Positions 10,159 to 18,463 of a DNA stretch of 36,769 nt are shown in pieces; position 1 is the first letter of the stretch, and each line of letters begins with the position of its first letter. The position numbers and the translations under genes were made by a program. Source of the DNA: Comamonadaceae bacterium (GTDB taxonomy: Bacteria; Pseudomonadota; Gammaproteobacteria; Burkholderiales; Burkholderiaceae_C); contig CANGME010000023.1 of the NCBI GenBank assembly GCA_947455145.1, positions 1-36,769 on the forward strand, written 5' to 3'. The notes beneath the pieces were generated by a model. The model had not been told where the DNA came from and did no database searches. It saw nothing but the letters and a program-made list of their open reading frames with translations.

Positions 10159-10198
10159 GGGTTGGGGGAGGGGGGTGGCTTGGGGTTTAATACCCCCC
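10159..10198 (+). promoter_or_regulatory. G-quadruplex motif and hairpin directly before a start codon
   Basis: Four G-runs (10159-10161, 10164-10168, 10170-10175, 10182-10185) with loops of 2, 1 and 6 bases meet the usual G4 pattern on the coding strand. GGGGT (10182-10186) can instead pair with ACCCC (10192-10196) across a five-base loop, ending 2 bases before the ATG at 10199. No normal Shine-Dalgarno sequence is apparent between them except the G-runs themselves. The two structures are mutually exclusive and could control translation of the large glycosyltransferase. The pattern is seen; the function is inferred. Confidence 0.45.
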
Positions 10199-13090
10199 AT
10201 GAACCCCACAGCCATTGTCACCATTGTCTCCAACAACTACCTGCACTTTGCCCGCACGCTGCTGCAAAGCGTGGCCCAGCACCACCCGCAGGCGGACCGG
10301 TATTGCGTCATTGTGGACCGCGACCTCAGCCACGCCAACGCGCTTACGGGCGAGTTTCAAGCTCTAAAGCTCAGCCAGCTAGACCTGCCCGACGGCGACG
10401 ACTTCCTCTTTCAGTACAACGTGCTGGAGCTCAACACCGCCGTCAAACCCTGGGCCCTGGCCCACTTGGTGCGGCAGGGCTATAAAAACGTACTCTATAT
10501 TGACCCCGACATCGTCCTCTACCGCCCGCTGGACGAAGTCTTTGGCCCGCTGCACGCCGGGGCAGACCTGGTGCTCACCCCGCACCTGCTGGCCCCGGTG
10601 ACCGACACCTCCCACCCCACCGAGCTAGACATCCGCCGCGCAGGCACCTACAACCTCGGCTTTTGCGCCCTGCGCGGGTGCGACAACATGCTGGCCATGC
10701 TGAGCTGGTGGCAAGGCAAACTCCGGCGCGAATGCGTCATCGCCCATGACAGCGGCATCTTTGTGGACCAAAGCTGGATGGACCTCGTCCCCGGCCTGTT
10801 CCCCAACGTGCAAGTGCTGCGCCACCCCGGCTACAACGTCGCCTACTGGAACCTTGCCCAGCGCCCGGTCACGCAAGAGGGCGCCCGCATGCTGGTCGCA
10901 GGCCAGCCCCTGGCCTTCTTCCACTACAGCGGCCTCAACCCGCAAAACCCCCAACCCATCTCCAAGTACCAAGCCCGCTTTACGCTAGACAACGTAGGCG
11001 CCCCAGTGGCCAGCCTGGTCAACGACTACTGCCAGCGCGTCACCGCCAACGGCATTGCCCACTACCGCACGGTGGAATACGGCTTTAACCGCTTTGACGA
11101 CGGCACCCTCATTACCGACGCAGAACGCAGCCGCTTTCGCACCAGTGACGCCCTGCGCGAGCGCACCCTGGGCCAGCCCTTTGCCCATGCCAAGCTGCTG
11201 GCCATAAAAACCCCAACACTACAAAGCAGTGCAGATCCCAGGCTGCAACGCATCTATGCCCACTTTTTGGGCCGTGCGCCAGACGACAGCGCCAACCAAC
11301 ACTACGCAGCCCGCAGCGCAACCCGCATCGGCCGCTGGCTCACCGTTTACCACGTTGCCACCTCCGCAGAGGCCAAAGCCACACCCGGCTGGCGACAGCG
11401 CCTGCTGAGCTGGCCCCTGCACCACGCCCAGCACGCCTACCAGCTCCCAAAACCAGCGCACCCCGCCCCCCAAGCCCAGCCCGCGCAAAACGCACCAGCA
11501 GCAACGCCCACCAGCGTGCAGCCTGCCCGCCCCGCCCCCTACAGCGGCCTGCACGCCCCCGAGCCCGACAGCGCCCAGCACGGCCTGTGGGTCGGCCCCC
11601 GGCTTGATTTGCCCGTGTGCGCCATTCCCACCGGGCGCGTGCGCATTCAAGGCACGGTTGATTTGGGCCTGCTGGCCAACCCCAAAACCTTCACCCTGCA
11701 AATCCACGGCCCGGCCGGCCTGCTGCACAGAGCACCCCTCACCCAAAGCGGCCCGTTTGACATTCAAGCCACCATCCCCCCGGCAGCCCTGGCCAGCGCC
11801 AACCAATGGTCAATACTGGCAAGCGCCCATGTGGTGCCCAAAGACATAGGCATGGGTGGCGACACCCGCCAACTCGCCTGGCGCGTCAAAAGCATCAGCG
11901 TGGACGGCACCGTGTTAGTGGACAGCGCCCGCAGCCCCACCACCCTGGCGCTAGAGCAGCTTGTGCCCGCCAGCGGCATCAACTTGGTGGGCTACCTGGC
12001 CGCAGAGCTGGGCCTGGGCGAGGCTGCCCGCTCCCTGGCCCGCGCCTGCGTGGCCGCAGACATCCCCTTCTCGGCTGTCGATGTGGGCTACCAAAGCCAA
12101 AACCTGCAACGCGACACCGCCTTGCTGGCCCACGCCGTGCCAAAGCGTTTCCCCATCGACCTCATCTACGTCAACGCCGACCAAACCGCCACCACTGCCC
12201 ACTACCTGCGCAGCCAGGACTTGCAAGCCCGCTACCGCATTGGCTACTGGCACTGGGAGCAGCCCCAGCTCCCCGCCAGCGCCCTGGGCGCTTTTGCCCA
12301 TGTGGACGAAGTCTGGGTGCCCTCCACCTTTGTGCATGACGCCGTGGCCCCCTACAGCCCCGTGCCCGTCGTGAAAATCCCCCACGCCATTGACTTTGCC
12401 CCCAGCCCCAACCTGAGCCGCGCCCAGTTTGGCCTGCCCGCCGACAAACTGCTGGCCCTGGTGATGTACGACTTTCACTCCTACCAGCAGCGCAAAAACC
12501 CCCAAGCCGCCATCGCCGCCTTCCGCCAGGCCGCCGCCCACCGCACTGACGTGGCCCTGGTCATCAAAACCATCAACAGCCAACACCACGCCGATACCCG
12601 CCAAGCCCTGCAGGCCAGCGTGAGCGACCTGCCCCACGTCATATTTATTGACGAGTTCTTAACCCGCCAGCAAACCTGGGACCTGCAAGCCTGCTGCGAC
12701 ATTCTCTTGTCGCTGCACCGTGCCGAAGGCTTTGGCCTGGCCCCCGCAGAAATGATGCACCTGGGCAAGCCCGTCATCGCCACCGGCTGGTCGGCCAACA
12801 CCGACTTCATGACCGCAGACAACTCCTTCCCCGTGCGCTACACGCTCCAACCCCTGGCCCAAGCCGTAGGCGTGTACCCCGCAGGCCCCCTGTGGGCCGA
12901 GGCCGATGTGGACCACGCCGCCTGGTGCCTGACCCGCCTGCTAGACGACCCCGCCCTGCGCCAGACCATGGGCCAGCGCGCCGCAGCCGACATCCGCCAC
13001 CAGCTCAGCCCCCAAGCCGTAGGCGCACAAGTGCGCCAGCGCCTGAGCCTGCTGGGCTTTTGGCAACCTGAGCTACGGGGCCGGGTTTGA
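10199..13090 (+). CDS. Large double glycosyltransferase (GT-A-like domain, DUF4214-like segment, GT4 domain)
   Basis: This is a 963-residue protein. Residues 1 to about 300 form a GT-A-like domain with TAIVTIVSNNYLHFA at the start and the metal-binding DPD (102-104) in VLYIDPDIVLYRP. Around 348-375 comes LQRIYAHFLGRAPDD, resembling one DUF4214 repeat. A Pro/Ala-rich linker (about 415-460) and a beta-rich segment follow. From about 595 a GT4-type GT-B domain runs to the end (LVGYLAAELGLGEAARSL, IGYWHWE, and Glu843-x7-Glu851 in EGFGLAPAE). The frame is open 47 codons further upstream, but those lie inside the methyltransferase gene, and the conserved fold begins at this Met. It probably extends or joins the polysaccharide; two transfer activities in one chain are likely. 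Confidence 0.85.
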   Translation: MNPTAIVTIVSNNYLHFARTLLQSVAQHHPQADRYCVIVDRDLSHANALTGEFQALKLSQLDLPDGDDFLFQYNVLELNTAVKPWALAHLVRQGYKNVLYIDPDIVLYRPLDEVFGPLHAGADLVLTPHLLAPVTDTSHPTELDIRRAGTYNLGFCALRGCDNMLAMLSWWQGKLRRECVIAHDSGIFVDQSWMDLVPGLFPNVQVLRHPGYNVAYWNLAQRPVTQEGARMLVAGQPLAFFHYSGLNPQNPQPISKYQARFTLDNVGAPVASLVNDYCQRVTANGIAHYRTVEYGFNRFDDGTLITDAERSRFRTSDALRERTLGQPFAHAKLLAIKTPTLQSSADPRLQRIYAHFLGRAPDDSANQHYAARSATRIGRWLTVYHVATSAEAKATPGWRQRLLSWPLHHAQHAYQLPKPAHPAPQAQPAQNAPAATPTSVQPARPAPYSGLHAPEPDSAQHGLWVGPRLDLPVCAIPTGRVRIQGTVDLGLLANPKTFTLQIHGPAGLLHRAPLTQSGPFDIQATIPPAALASANQWSILASAHVVPKDIGMGGDTRQLAWRVKSISVDGTVLVDSARSPTTLALEQLVPASGINLVGYLAAELGLGEAARSLARACVAADIPFSAVDVGYQSQNLQRDTALLAHAVPKRFPIDLIYVNADQTATTAHYLRSQDLQARYRIGYWHWEQPQLPASALGAFAHVDEVWVPSTFVHDAVAPYSPVPVVKIPHAIDFAPSPNLSRAQFGLPADKLLALVMYDFHSYQQRKNPQAAIAAFRQAAAHRTDVALVIKTINSQHHADTRQALQASVSDLPHVIFIDEFLTRQQTWDLQACCDILLSLHRAEGFGLAPAEMMHLGKPVIATGWSANTDFMTADNSFPVRYTLQPLAQAVGVYPAGPLWAEADVDHAAWCLTRLLDDPALRQTMGQRAAADIRHQLSPQAVGAQVRQRLSLLGFWQPELRGRV

Positions 13091-13112
13091 AACAAAAAGG
13101 TGGTGTGGCCGC

Positions 13113-13490
13113 TTAAGCCGCAACAGCTTCAGATTCGCGGATAAGCACCTCAGCAGGAATATGCAAACCCTCACTTAGCCTGCGGATCATGTTGAGGGAC
13201 AGGGACCGTTTGTGGGACAAAACTTCATAAACGCGATTGATGGGGCCAATGTAAGGGACGAGGTCTTTCACGGTAAGGCCCGCCTGATCCATGCGGAACT
13301 TGATTGCATCGATAGGGTCTGGCGGATCAATCGGGTAGTGTTTGGCTTCATACGCCTGCACGAGCGTACCCAGCACATCTAGGCGCTCCCCTTCAGGGGT
13401 GTCTGCTGCGGGGTCCAAATCAATCAGGGCAGACACTTCACGCAGGGCAGCAGAATAATCGGTTTCGCTACGAATGGCTTTGATTTCCAT
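13113..13490 (-). CDS. higA: HigA-type antitoxin
   Basis: This 125-residue protein binds and neutralises the toxin encoded just upstream and represses the operon. A helix-turn-helix covers about 65-110 (AIKFRMDQAGLTVKDLVPYIG, then VLSHKRSLSLNMIRRLSEGLHIP), typical of the HigA group. A TTG two codons upstream is also in frame, but the ATG at 13490 has the correctly spaced ribosome site GGAG, which itself lies in the last codons of higB. The two genes are therefore coupled, with higB first as in most higBA loci. Confidence 0.9.
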   Translation of the reverse strand: MEIKAIRSETDYSAALREVSALIDLDPAADTPEGERLDVLGTLVQAYEAKHYPIDPPDPIDAIKFRMDQAGLTVKDLVPYIGPINRVYEVLSHKRSLSLNMIRRLSEGLHIPAEVLIRESEAVAA

Positions 13491-13492
13491 GA

Positions 13493-13810
13493 TCAAACTC
13501 CTTTGAATTGGTCAACGATGCTTGCGTCAACTTTGTCATATTCAGCGTGCGTACCGATGAACTTCACATAGATGTACTGCATCCGGTACGCAATTGCCAC
13601 GATCAGCCTATAGTCGTTTCCCTTGACGTTGAAAACGACGCGGTTGTTGGCAATGATGCTTGCATTCGCATACTGTTTCTTCACGTCTTGGGGGCACGTC
13701 CAACGGGCCAACTTGGCCTCAAAGAGCCAAGACTTCAACGCGCCCTCCGCATCCCTGCGGTTCGGTTGCTCCCAATAAGACTCAAGATTTCGCAAGGCGA
13801 CGATTTGCAT
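13493..13810 (-). CDS. higB: HigB-type mRNA interferase toxin
   Basis: This 105-residue toxin of the RelE superfamily cleaves mRNA on the ribosome. The order WLFEAKLARWTCPQDVKKQY, then NNRVVFNVKGNDYRLIV, then YIYVKFIGTHAEYDKVDA is the HigB family pattern, and the length is normal. Nothing is missing or frameshifted, so this appears to be the one clearly functional toxin-antitoxin pair in the accessory half of the window. It is followed directly by higA on the minus strand. The pair lies between the polysaccharide locus and the surface-protein gene. Confidence 0.9.
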   Translation of the reverse strand: MQIVALRNLESYWEQPNRRDAEGALKSWLFEAKLARWTCPQDVKKQYANASIIANNRVVFNVKGNDYRLIVAIAYRMQYIYVKFIGTHAEYDKVDASIVDQFKGV

Positions 13811-13889
13811 CGTCTGGAGTTTAGTCCCAAAATGGTATCAGTACAAGTCAGTTATCGCAACCCAAGGCATGCCCCCCGATTCCATGAGT

Positions 13890-14015
13890 CGTAGCGCGGT
13901 TGGTCGATGCATAAGTGTTACTACAATTTGTTTTTATGCTACGGCGAGATTCGTCTTAGCGTACTGGGCCAACAAGCGTGAGGTACAGACCTATGAGCAA
14001 GAAACCCAATCCTGA
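13890..14015 (+). pseudogene. Remnant of a BrnT-type toxin gene
   Basis: The frame ending in TGA at 14013-14015 reads ANKREVQTYEQETQS at its end, like the conserved C-terminus of BrnT toxins (SARxANKRExxxYE). Just upstream, GEIRLS, the expected strand before SAR, is in a different frame, so at least one frameshift separates the two parts. No convincing N-terminal half (the FEWDP region) can be read in any frame upstream. The fragment overlaps the start of the intact brnA-like gene, as in normal brnTA operons. Confidence 0.55.
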
Positions 14016-14265
14016 ACTGATTGACAATGACAACCCAGAATGGACGGCGCAGGACATCAAAACCGCCATACCGTTCTCCAGCCTACCCGCAACTTTGCAG
14101 GCCAAGCTAGGCGGGCGTGGGCCGCAAAAAGCAGCACCCAAGGTGTCCACCACCATCCGATTGTCTCCCGATGTGGTGCAAGCCTTCCGGGCGGCAGGTG
14201 CTGGCTGGCAGACGCGTATTGATGTAGCGCTCAAAGACTGGCTGCGCACCCACTCGCCGGTGTAA
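13993..14265 (+). CDS. BrnA-family antitoxin (partner toxin broken)
   Basis: This 90-residue protein has an acidic N-terminus (ELIDNDNPEWTAQDI) and a ribbon-helix-helix C-terminus (KVSTTIRLSPDVVQAF, then GWQTRIDVALKDWL), as in BrnA (DUF4415) antitoxins. It should bind DNA and neutralise a BrnT toxin. The GTG at 13978 is an alternative start, but the ATG at 13993 has GAGG 9 bases before it. The toxin gene that should precede it survives only as a frameshifted tail, so this is a toxinless antitoxin. Confidence 0.85.
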   Translation: MSKKPNPELIDNDNPEWTAQDIKTAIPFSSLPATLQAKLGGRGPQKAAPKVSTTIRLSPDVVQAFRAAGAGWQTRIDVALKDWLRTHSPV

Positions 14266-14307
14266 TCCACATCCACAAAAAAACTACATCACCCCCACTA
14301 AATCGAA

Positions 14308-14329
14308 AAATGTGACGCAGATCACGTGC
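14308..14329. promoter_or_regulatory. CRP-type operator before the surface-protein gene
   Basis: AAATGTGA-N6-TCACGTGC matches the CRP core TGTGA-N6-TCACA at nine of ten positions and the outer AAA on the left arm. Its centre (14318.5) is about 41.5 bases before a possible start near 14360, which a weak -10-like TACATT (14347-14352) would give. This leaves a leader of about 145 bases before the surface-protein ATG. It is the second such site in the window and fits the regulator encoded at 3829-4557. Confidence 0.7.
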
Positions 14330-14456
14330 ATAAACTTGGAAGCTAATACATTAACGACTGAGAACCGGGAGCCCAACGCCGTACATAAAAGGCAGCGGGG
14401 GAGGCGGGTCTGGTGGGTTTTTAGGTAAAAGACGTGCTTTCTGTTACAGTGGCCCG

Positions 14457-14503
14457 GTTTTTGTTCTAAAAACATAGTTCATTCAATCTAAGGAGTTTCT
14501 TTA
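14457..14503 (+). promoter_or_regulatory. Leader hairpin and strong ribosome site of the surface-protein gene
   Basis: GTTTTT (14457-14462) pairs with AAAAAC (14468-14473) across a five-base loop. It is followed by an unstructured A/T-rich stretch and AAGGAG (14490-14495) with ideal eight-base spacing to the ATG. A 5' hairpin before an open ribosome site is common in long-lived mRNAs of abundant surface proteins. The stabilising role is inferred. Confidence 0.5.
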
Positions 14504-16948
14504 ATGTCATCAATTGCATACCTGCAAAAAGCTTACCTCGCCTACTTTGGTCGCCCTGTTGACGCTACCGGTATTGCCGCTTTCGGCCCTACCTCTACGG
14601 CTACGGACGCTCAAGTTAACGCTGCCTTCTTCGCCTCCCCTGAGTCACAAGCCCTGTACGGCACCACCTTTGGCGTGACCCAAATCAACGCCATCTACCA
14701 AATGCTGTTCGGCCGTCAGGCTGAGCCAGCAGGTTTGGCCTTTTGGGCTAACGAAGTGGCTCGTGGCGCTTTGACCCCCGCTGCTGCTGCCATCGGCATC
14801 ATGAACGGCGCGTTGAATGCTGACGCTGTCGCTGTGACCAACAAGCTGGCTGCCTCTGCCGCTTACCAAGCTGCTATCGACACCACCCCTGAAATCTTGG
14901 CCTATGTCGGTGACGCTGCTGCTGCTACTGCGCGCGCTTTCATCGCCACTGTAACCACCACAGCGCCTACCGCTGCTGCGATCGATGCCAACATCTTGAC
15001 TTTGGTGGCTAACTCCGGCGTTGGCACTGGTTCAACCTTCACGCTTACAACTGGTATTGACAATGTTAAAGGCACCTCTGGCAATGACACCATCATTGGT
15101 GACTTTGCTGTTGCAAGCCAGGTTACTGCTTCCGACCAAATTGACGGTGGTGCAGGTGTTGACACGCTGAAGCTGTACGGTACGTACGCTGCAGCAAGCC
15201 TCCCCGCAATCACCAACGTTGAAGTTCTGGAAATCGTTGCTATGGGCAACGCGTCTGTGACTACGGCCGCTATTGTTGGTTTGACAAAACTGCAAATTGA
15301 TCAGGCTGACGCAATGACTGGTCAAACCGCGACTGTGGGTGCTGGTCAATCGGTACAACTCGCAACGACTGTCAACGCCGCCACAGCTGGCGCAAACACA
15401 GTGGCTTACGCAGCAGCAGCTACATCGGCTGATTTGATCTTGGCTGGTTTCGAAACTGGTATTGCCGCAGGTGCTCGTCAGAACTTGACTGCTACCGGCG
15501 CTGCCGTAACAACATTCAACGTGACCGCCAATACCGCAGCGAACACGGTTGCTGTTCTGACTGCACCAGCAACGACCACCACATTGAACATTAACGCAGC
15601 CACTGCATTGGCCGTTAACTCAGTGGTTGCAGGTGCGGCTACCAAAGTTAATATCACCGGCGCTGGAGCAGTCACGATCGTCGCTTCTGACTTTGCCGCT
15701 ACCGTAGCAGTTGATGCTTCCGGCGCAACCGGCGCTGTTAACTACACAGCAGAAGCTGCAGGCTCGACCCTGACATACACTGGCAGCGCGGGCAACGACA
15801 AGGTGGCTTTCGCTGCTACAACACTCACCACAGCTGACAAGCTGACCGGTGGTGCTGGCACCGACACCATCGTCATCAATGACGTGGGTGCTGGTACGCT
15901 TGCTGCAGTGAACGCTTCGAACACGTTTGAAGTTCTGGGCCTTGCTACTACTGGCTTGACTCTTGATGTGAGCTTGATCACCAATGCCGCTATCACCGCC
16001 TACCGTGTTGAAACCGGCAACTTTACCGAGACCTTCAACAACTCTCTCGCAACCACAACTTACACGATTGACAACTCCGCAGGTAACTCCGGTACAGTGA
16101 CAATCGCGAATAAGGTTGGCGAGACAGTGACCGGTGTAACACTGGATGCTGGTACTGCAACATCTGCGCAAACACTGGCAAACCTGACCATTACCGGTGT
16201 GACCACGACTAACCTCGTGTCAACAGGTACTGGAACTGGCGGTGCAAACACCCTCACCACCCTGGTCAACCCAGACAACTCCGTGATCAATATCACTGGT
16301 GCTAAAGACCTGGTTATCACAAACGCTTTGGCTGGTACAGCTGTCGGTAGCAAGGTTGATGCTACGTCTTTCACAGGCAAGTTGACCGTAATCGGTTCGG
16401 GCTTCGCTGACGTCATCATCGGCGGCACGGGCAATGACACCATCACTGGCGGCAACGGCAACGACACAATCAGCGGTGGCGCTGGCAATGATCGTATCAT
16501 CGTGACTGGTGCAAACCAAGCCGACAACATCACAACAGGCGCAGGTACTGACACTGTAGTGTTCTCTGCCGCTAACATTGCTGGCCTGACAGCAGTGTCG
16601 GCTGGTACAACCGCAATCACGTCAATCACCGACTTCACAGCTGGTACTGACAAAATTGCCTTGGTGAATACGGGTGGTGCACAAACCTCTATCGTGCTGT
16701 CTAACAGCCAGACCATTGCGACGGCTGCAAGCCTGACCGCTGTGTACGCCGCTATCCAAGCAATTGCAGCGTCTGTCGATCAAGCAGCTACGAGCGCTGC
16801 AGTGATCGTGGTGTCTGCTGGTGCAGCTGCCGGTACATACCTGTACATCAACGATGCTACGGCCGGTGTTTCCAATACGGCTGATGCGTTGATTAACATC
16901 ACTGGCGTCAGCGGCACTTTGGCTGCTACGGATTTCGTGTTCGCCTAA
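14504..16948 (+). CDS. DUF4214/RTX surface protein, S-layer candidate
   Basis: This 814-residue acidic protein has no cysteine or histidine that I can find and is very rich in Ala, Thr, Gly and Val. The N-terminus carries DUF4214-type repeats (YLQKAYLAYFGRPVDATGI, then INAIYQMLFGRQAEPAGLAFW). The middle is repetitive beta-strand sequence. RTX calcium-binding repeats occur at GTSGNDTIIGD (about 190-200), GGAGTDTI and the GGTGNDTITGG run (about 638-665). The C-terminus ends in hydrophobic DFVFA, without a signal peptide, as for type I secretion substrates. Type I secretion genes are not in the window. Composition, strong ribosome site and dedicated terminator fit an abundant S-layer-like protein; an adhesin is the alternative. 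Confidence 0.8.
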   Translation: MSSIAYLQKAYLAYFGRPVDATGIAAFGPTSTATDAQVNAAFFASPESQALYGTTFGVTQINAIYQMLFGRQAEPAGLAFWANEVARGALTPAAAAIGIMNGALNADAVAVTNKLAASAAYQAAIDTTPEILAYVGDAAAATARAFIATVTTTAPTAAAIDANILTLVANSGVGTGSTFTLTTGIDNVKGTSGNDTIIGDFAVASQVTASDQIDGGAGVDTLKLYGTYAAASLPAITNVEVLEIVAMGNASVTTAAIVGLTKLQIDQADAMTGQTATVGAGQSVQLATTVNAATAGANTVAYAAAATSADLILAGFETGIAAGARQNLTATGAAVTTFNVTANTAANTVAVLTAPATTTTLNINAATALAVNSVVAGAATKVNITGAGAVTIVASDFAATVAVDASGATGAVNYTAEAAGSTLTYTGSAGNDKVAFAATTLTTADKLTGGAGTDTIVINDVGAGTLAAVNASNTFEVLGLATTGLTLDVSLITNAAITAYRVETGNFTETFNNSLATTTYTIDNSAGNSGTVTIANKVGETVTGVTLDAGTATSAQTLANLTITGVTTTNLVSTGTGTGGANTLTTLVNPDNSVINITGAKDLVITNALAGTAVGSKVDATSFTGKLTVIGSGFADVIIGGTGNDTITGGNGNDTISGGAGNDRIIVTGANQADNITTGAGTDTVVFSAANIAGLTAVSAGTTAITSITDFTAGTDKIALVNTGGAQTSIVLSNSQTIATAASLTAVYAAIQAIAASVDQAATSAAVIVVSAGAAAGTYLYINDATAGVSNTADALINITGVSGTLAATDFVFA

Positions 16949-16974
16949 TCCGCGTTAGCCTCAGTTAATGAGTC

Positions 16975-17002
16975 AAGGCCACCCTTAGGGGTGGCCTTTT
17001 TT
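16975..17002 (+). terminator. Rho-independent terminator of the surface-protein gene
   Basis: AAGGCCACCC (16975-16984) pairs perfectly with GGGTGGCCTT (16989-16998) across the four-base loop TTAG, followed by a run of T to 17002. It lies 27 bases after the stop codon and marks a single-gene transcript. Confidence 0.92.
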
Positions 17003-17080
17003 ATGGCTCAACGACTTAATTAAAATTATTAAATTTAAATACATTTGGCGTAGAAATTTATTGCATCCGTCACCAATATA

Positions 17081-18349
17081 ATGATTATGAATATATTATT
17101 TATTCATCAAAACTTCCCAGGTCAATTCAAGTCTCTGGCACCTGCACTTGCAAATATGGGGCACATGGTTGTCGCCATGACGCTTCGGAAAATAGAAAAT
17201 GATAAGTGGAATGGCGTAAATATAATTACGTACACGGTCTCCCGTGGTAGTTCAAATGATATACACCCGTGGATTGCTGATTTTGAGACAAAAGTCATAC
17301 GCGGTGAAGCTTGCTTCAAAGCCGCATTGGAGCTCAAGTCACAGGGTTTCATCCCTGACGTGATCATTGCTCACCCAGGTTGGGGTGAAAGTTTGTTTCT
17401 AAAAGATGTATGGCCAGATGCCCGTTTAGGGATCTACTGTGAGTTTTATTACCACACGCAGGGTGCAGACGTGGGGTTTGATCCTGAGTTCCCCATTAAG
17501 AATACCAGTGATGCATGCCGTTTCCGCCTCAAAAATTTAAACACCTTGGCACACCTAGAAATTGCCGACGCAACGATCAGCCCGACGCATTGGCAAGCAA
17601 GCACATACCAAGCTCATGTTCGCCCTCGCATCACTGTGGTACACGATGGTATAGACACCAATAGAGTGGCACCAAACTCAGATGTCAGCATCACGCTCAA
17701 CGGCCAATTGACACTGACAAAAAATGACGAAGTTATTACATTTGTAAGCCGGAACTTAGAGCCGTATCGAGGCTATCACGTGTTTATGAGAGCACTGCCA
17801 GAGATCCTGAAATGCCGACCGAAAGCCAATGTGCTGATAGTGGGCGGGGATGATGTGAGCTATGGCGCCGCCCCGGATAAAGACATCTACGGGACAAACA
17901 GTTGGAAGGATATTTTTGCTCGTGAAGTTCATCAACATATCAGTGAAAAAGACTGGAACCGGATCCATTTTTTGGGACGCATTCCATATGAACAATTTAT
18001 TCCTGTACTCCAGTTAAGCAGTGTTCATGTTTACCTAACATATCCTTTTGTATTAAGTTGGAGTCTACTGGAAGCCATGAGTGCTGGTTGTGCAATTGTG
18101 GCTAGCGACACGAAGCCCCTGCACGAAGCTATAAAAGACGGGGAAACCGGTTTGCTTACAGACTTCTTTGACGCCACAGAGTTAGCATCGCGTGTTTGTA
18201 ACGTACTAGATAACCCAATATTGCGTGAGAGCTTAGGAAAGAACGCCAGAGAATTTGCCAAGGCTAACTATGACTTAGAGACACAATGTTTACCGCAGCA
18301 AATTAAATGGGTTGAGGAATTGGCTGGCTCAAAACCGATAGGCCAATAG
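17081..18349 (+). CDS. Glycosyltransferase, GT4 family, on AT-rich DNA
   Basis: This 422-residue GT-B enzyme begins MNILFIHQNFPGQFKSLAPAL, followed by IIAHPGWGESLFLKDVWP, TFVSRNLEPYRGYHVFMRALP (donor-site region, about 225-245) and LLEAMSAGC. In the usual E-x7-E motif the first Glu is absent: the segment reads FVLSWSLLEAM, with only the second Glu kept, as in some related families. Codon use is clearly more AT-rich than in the polysaccharide locus, which suggests transfer from another genome. A second in-frame ATG two codons later is an equally good start; no strong ribosome site is seen. It follows the surface-protein gene, so protein or surface glycosylation is a reasonable guess. Confidence 0.85.
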   Translation: MIMNILFIHQNFPGQFKSLAPALANMGHMVVAMTLRKIENDKWNGVNIITYTVSRGSSNDIHPWIADFETKVIRGEACFKAALELKSQGFIPDVIIAHPGWGESLFLKDVWPDARLGIYCEFYYHTQGADVGFDPEFPIKNTSDACRFRLKNLNTLAHLEIADATISPTHWQASTYQAHVRPRITVVHDGIDTNRVAPNSDVSITLNGQLTLTKNDEVITFVSRNLEPYRGYHVFMRALPEILKCRPKANVLIVGGDDVSYGAAPDKDIYGTNSWKDIFAREVHQHISEKDWNRIHFLGRIPYEQFIPVLQLSSVHVYLTYPFVLSWSLLEAMSAGCAIVASDTKPLHEAIKDGETGLLTDFFDATELASRVCNVLDNPILRESLGKNAREFAKANYDLETQCLPQQIKWVEELAGSKPIGQ

Positions 18350-18358
18350 AGATAATTG

Positions 18359-18377
18359 GGGGTCAGATTACAACTAA
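18359..18377 (+). repeat. Dispersed 19-base repeat, copy 1
   Basis: GGGGTCAGATTACAACTAA lies 9 bases after the stop codon of the GT4 gene. It differs at two positions from the copies at 21372 and 24440. Confidence 0.7.
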
Positions 18378-18463
18378 AAAGCCGTACGCGCCTGGCGTAC
18401 CCAGTTTGAATCGTTTGGGTGCATCGGGTTAAACTGTCATTTTGACAATGCGGAGTTCACGCC

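Noticed and set aside
16400-16560. Tandem-repeat or CRISPR-like appearance
   Set aside because: The repetition comes from RTX nonapeptide codons in an open reading frame; no spacers.
15620-16716. Minus-strand frames of 183-218 codons opposite the RTX gene
   Set aside because: They mirror the repetitive Ala/Thr codons of the surface protein and look like low-complexity shadows.
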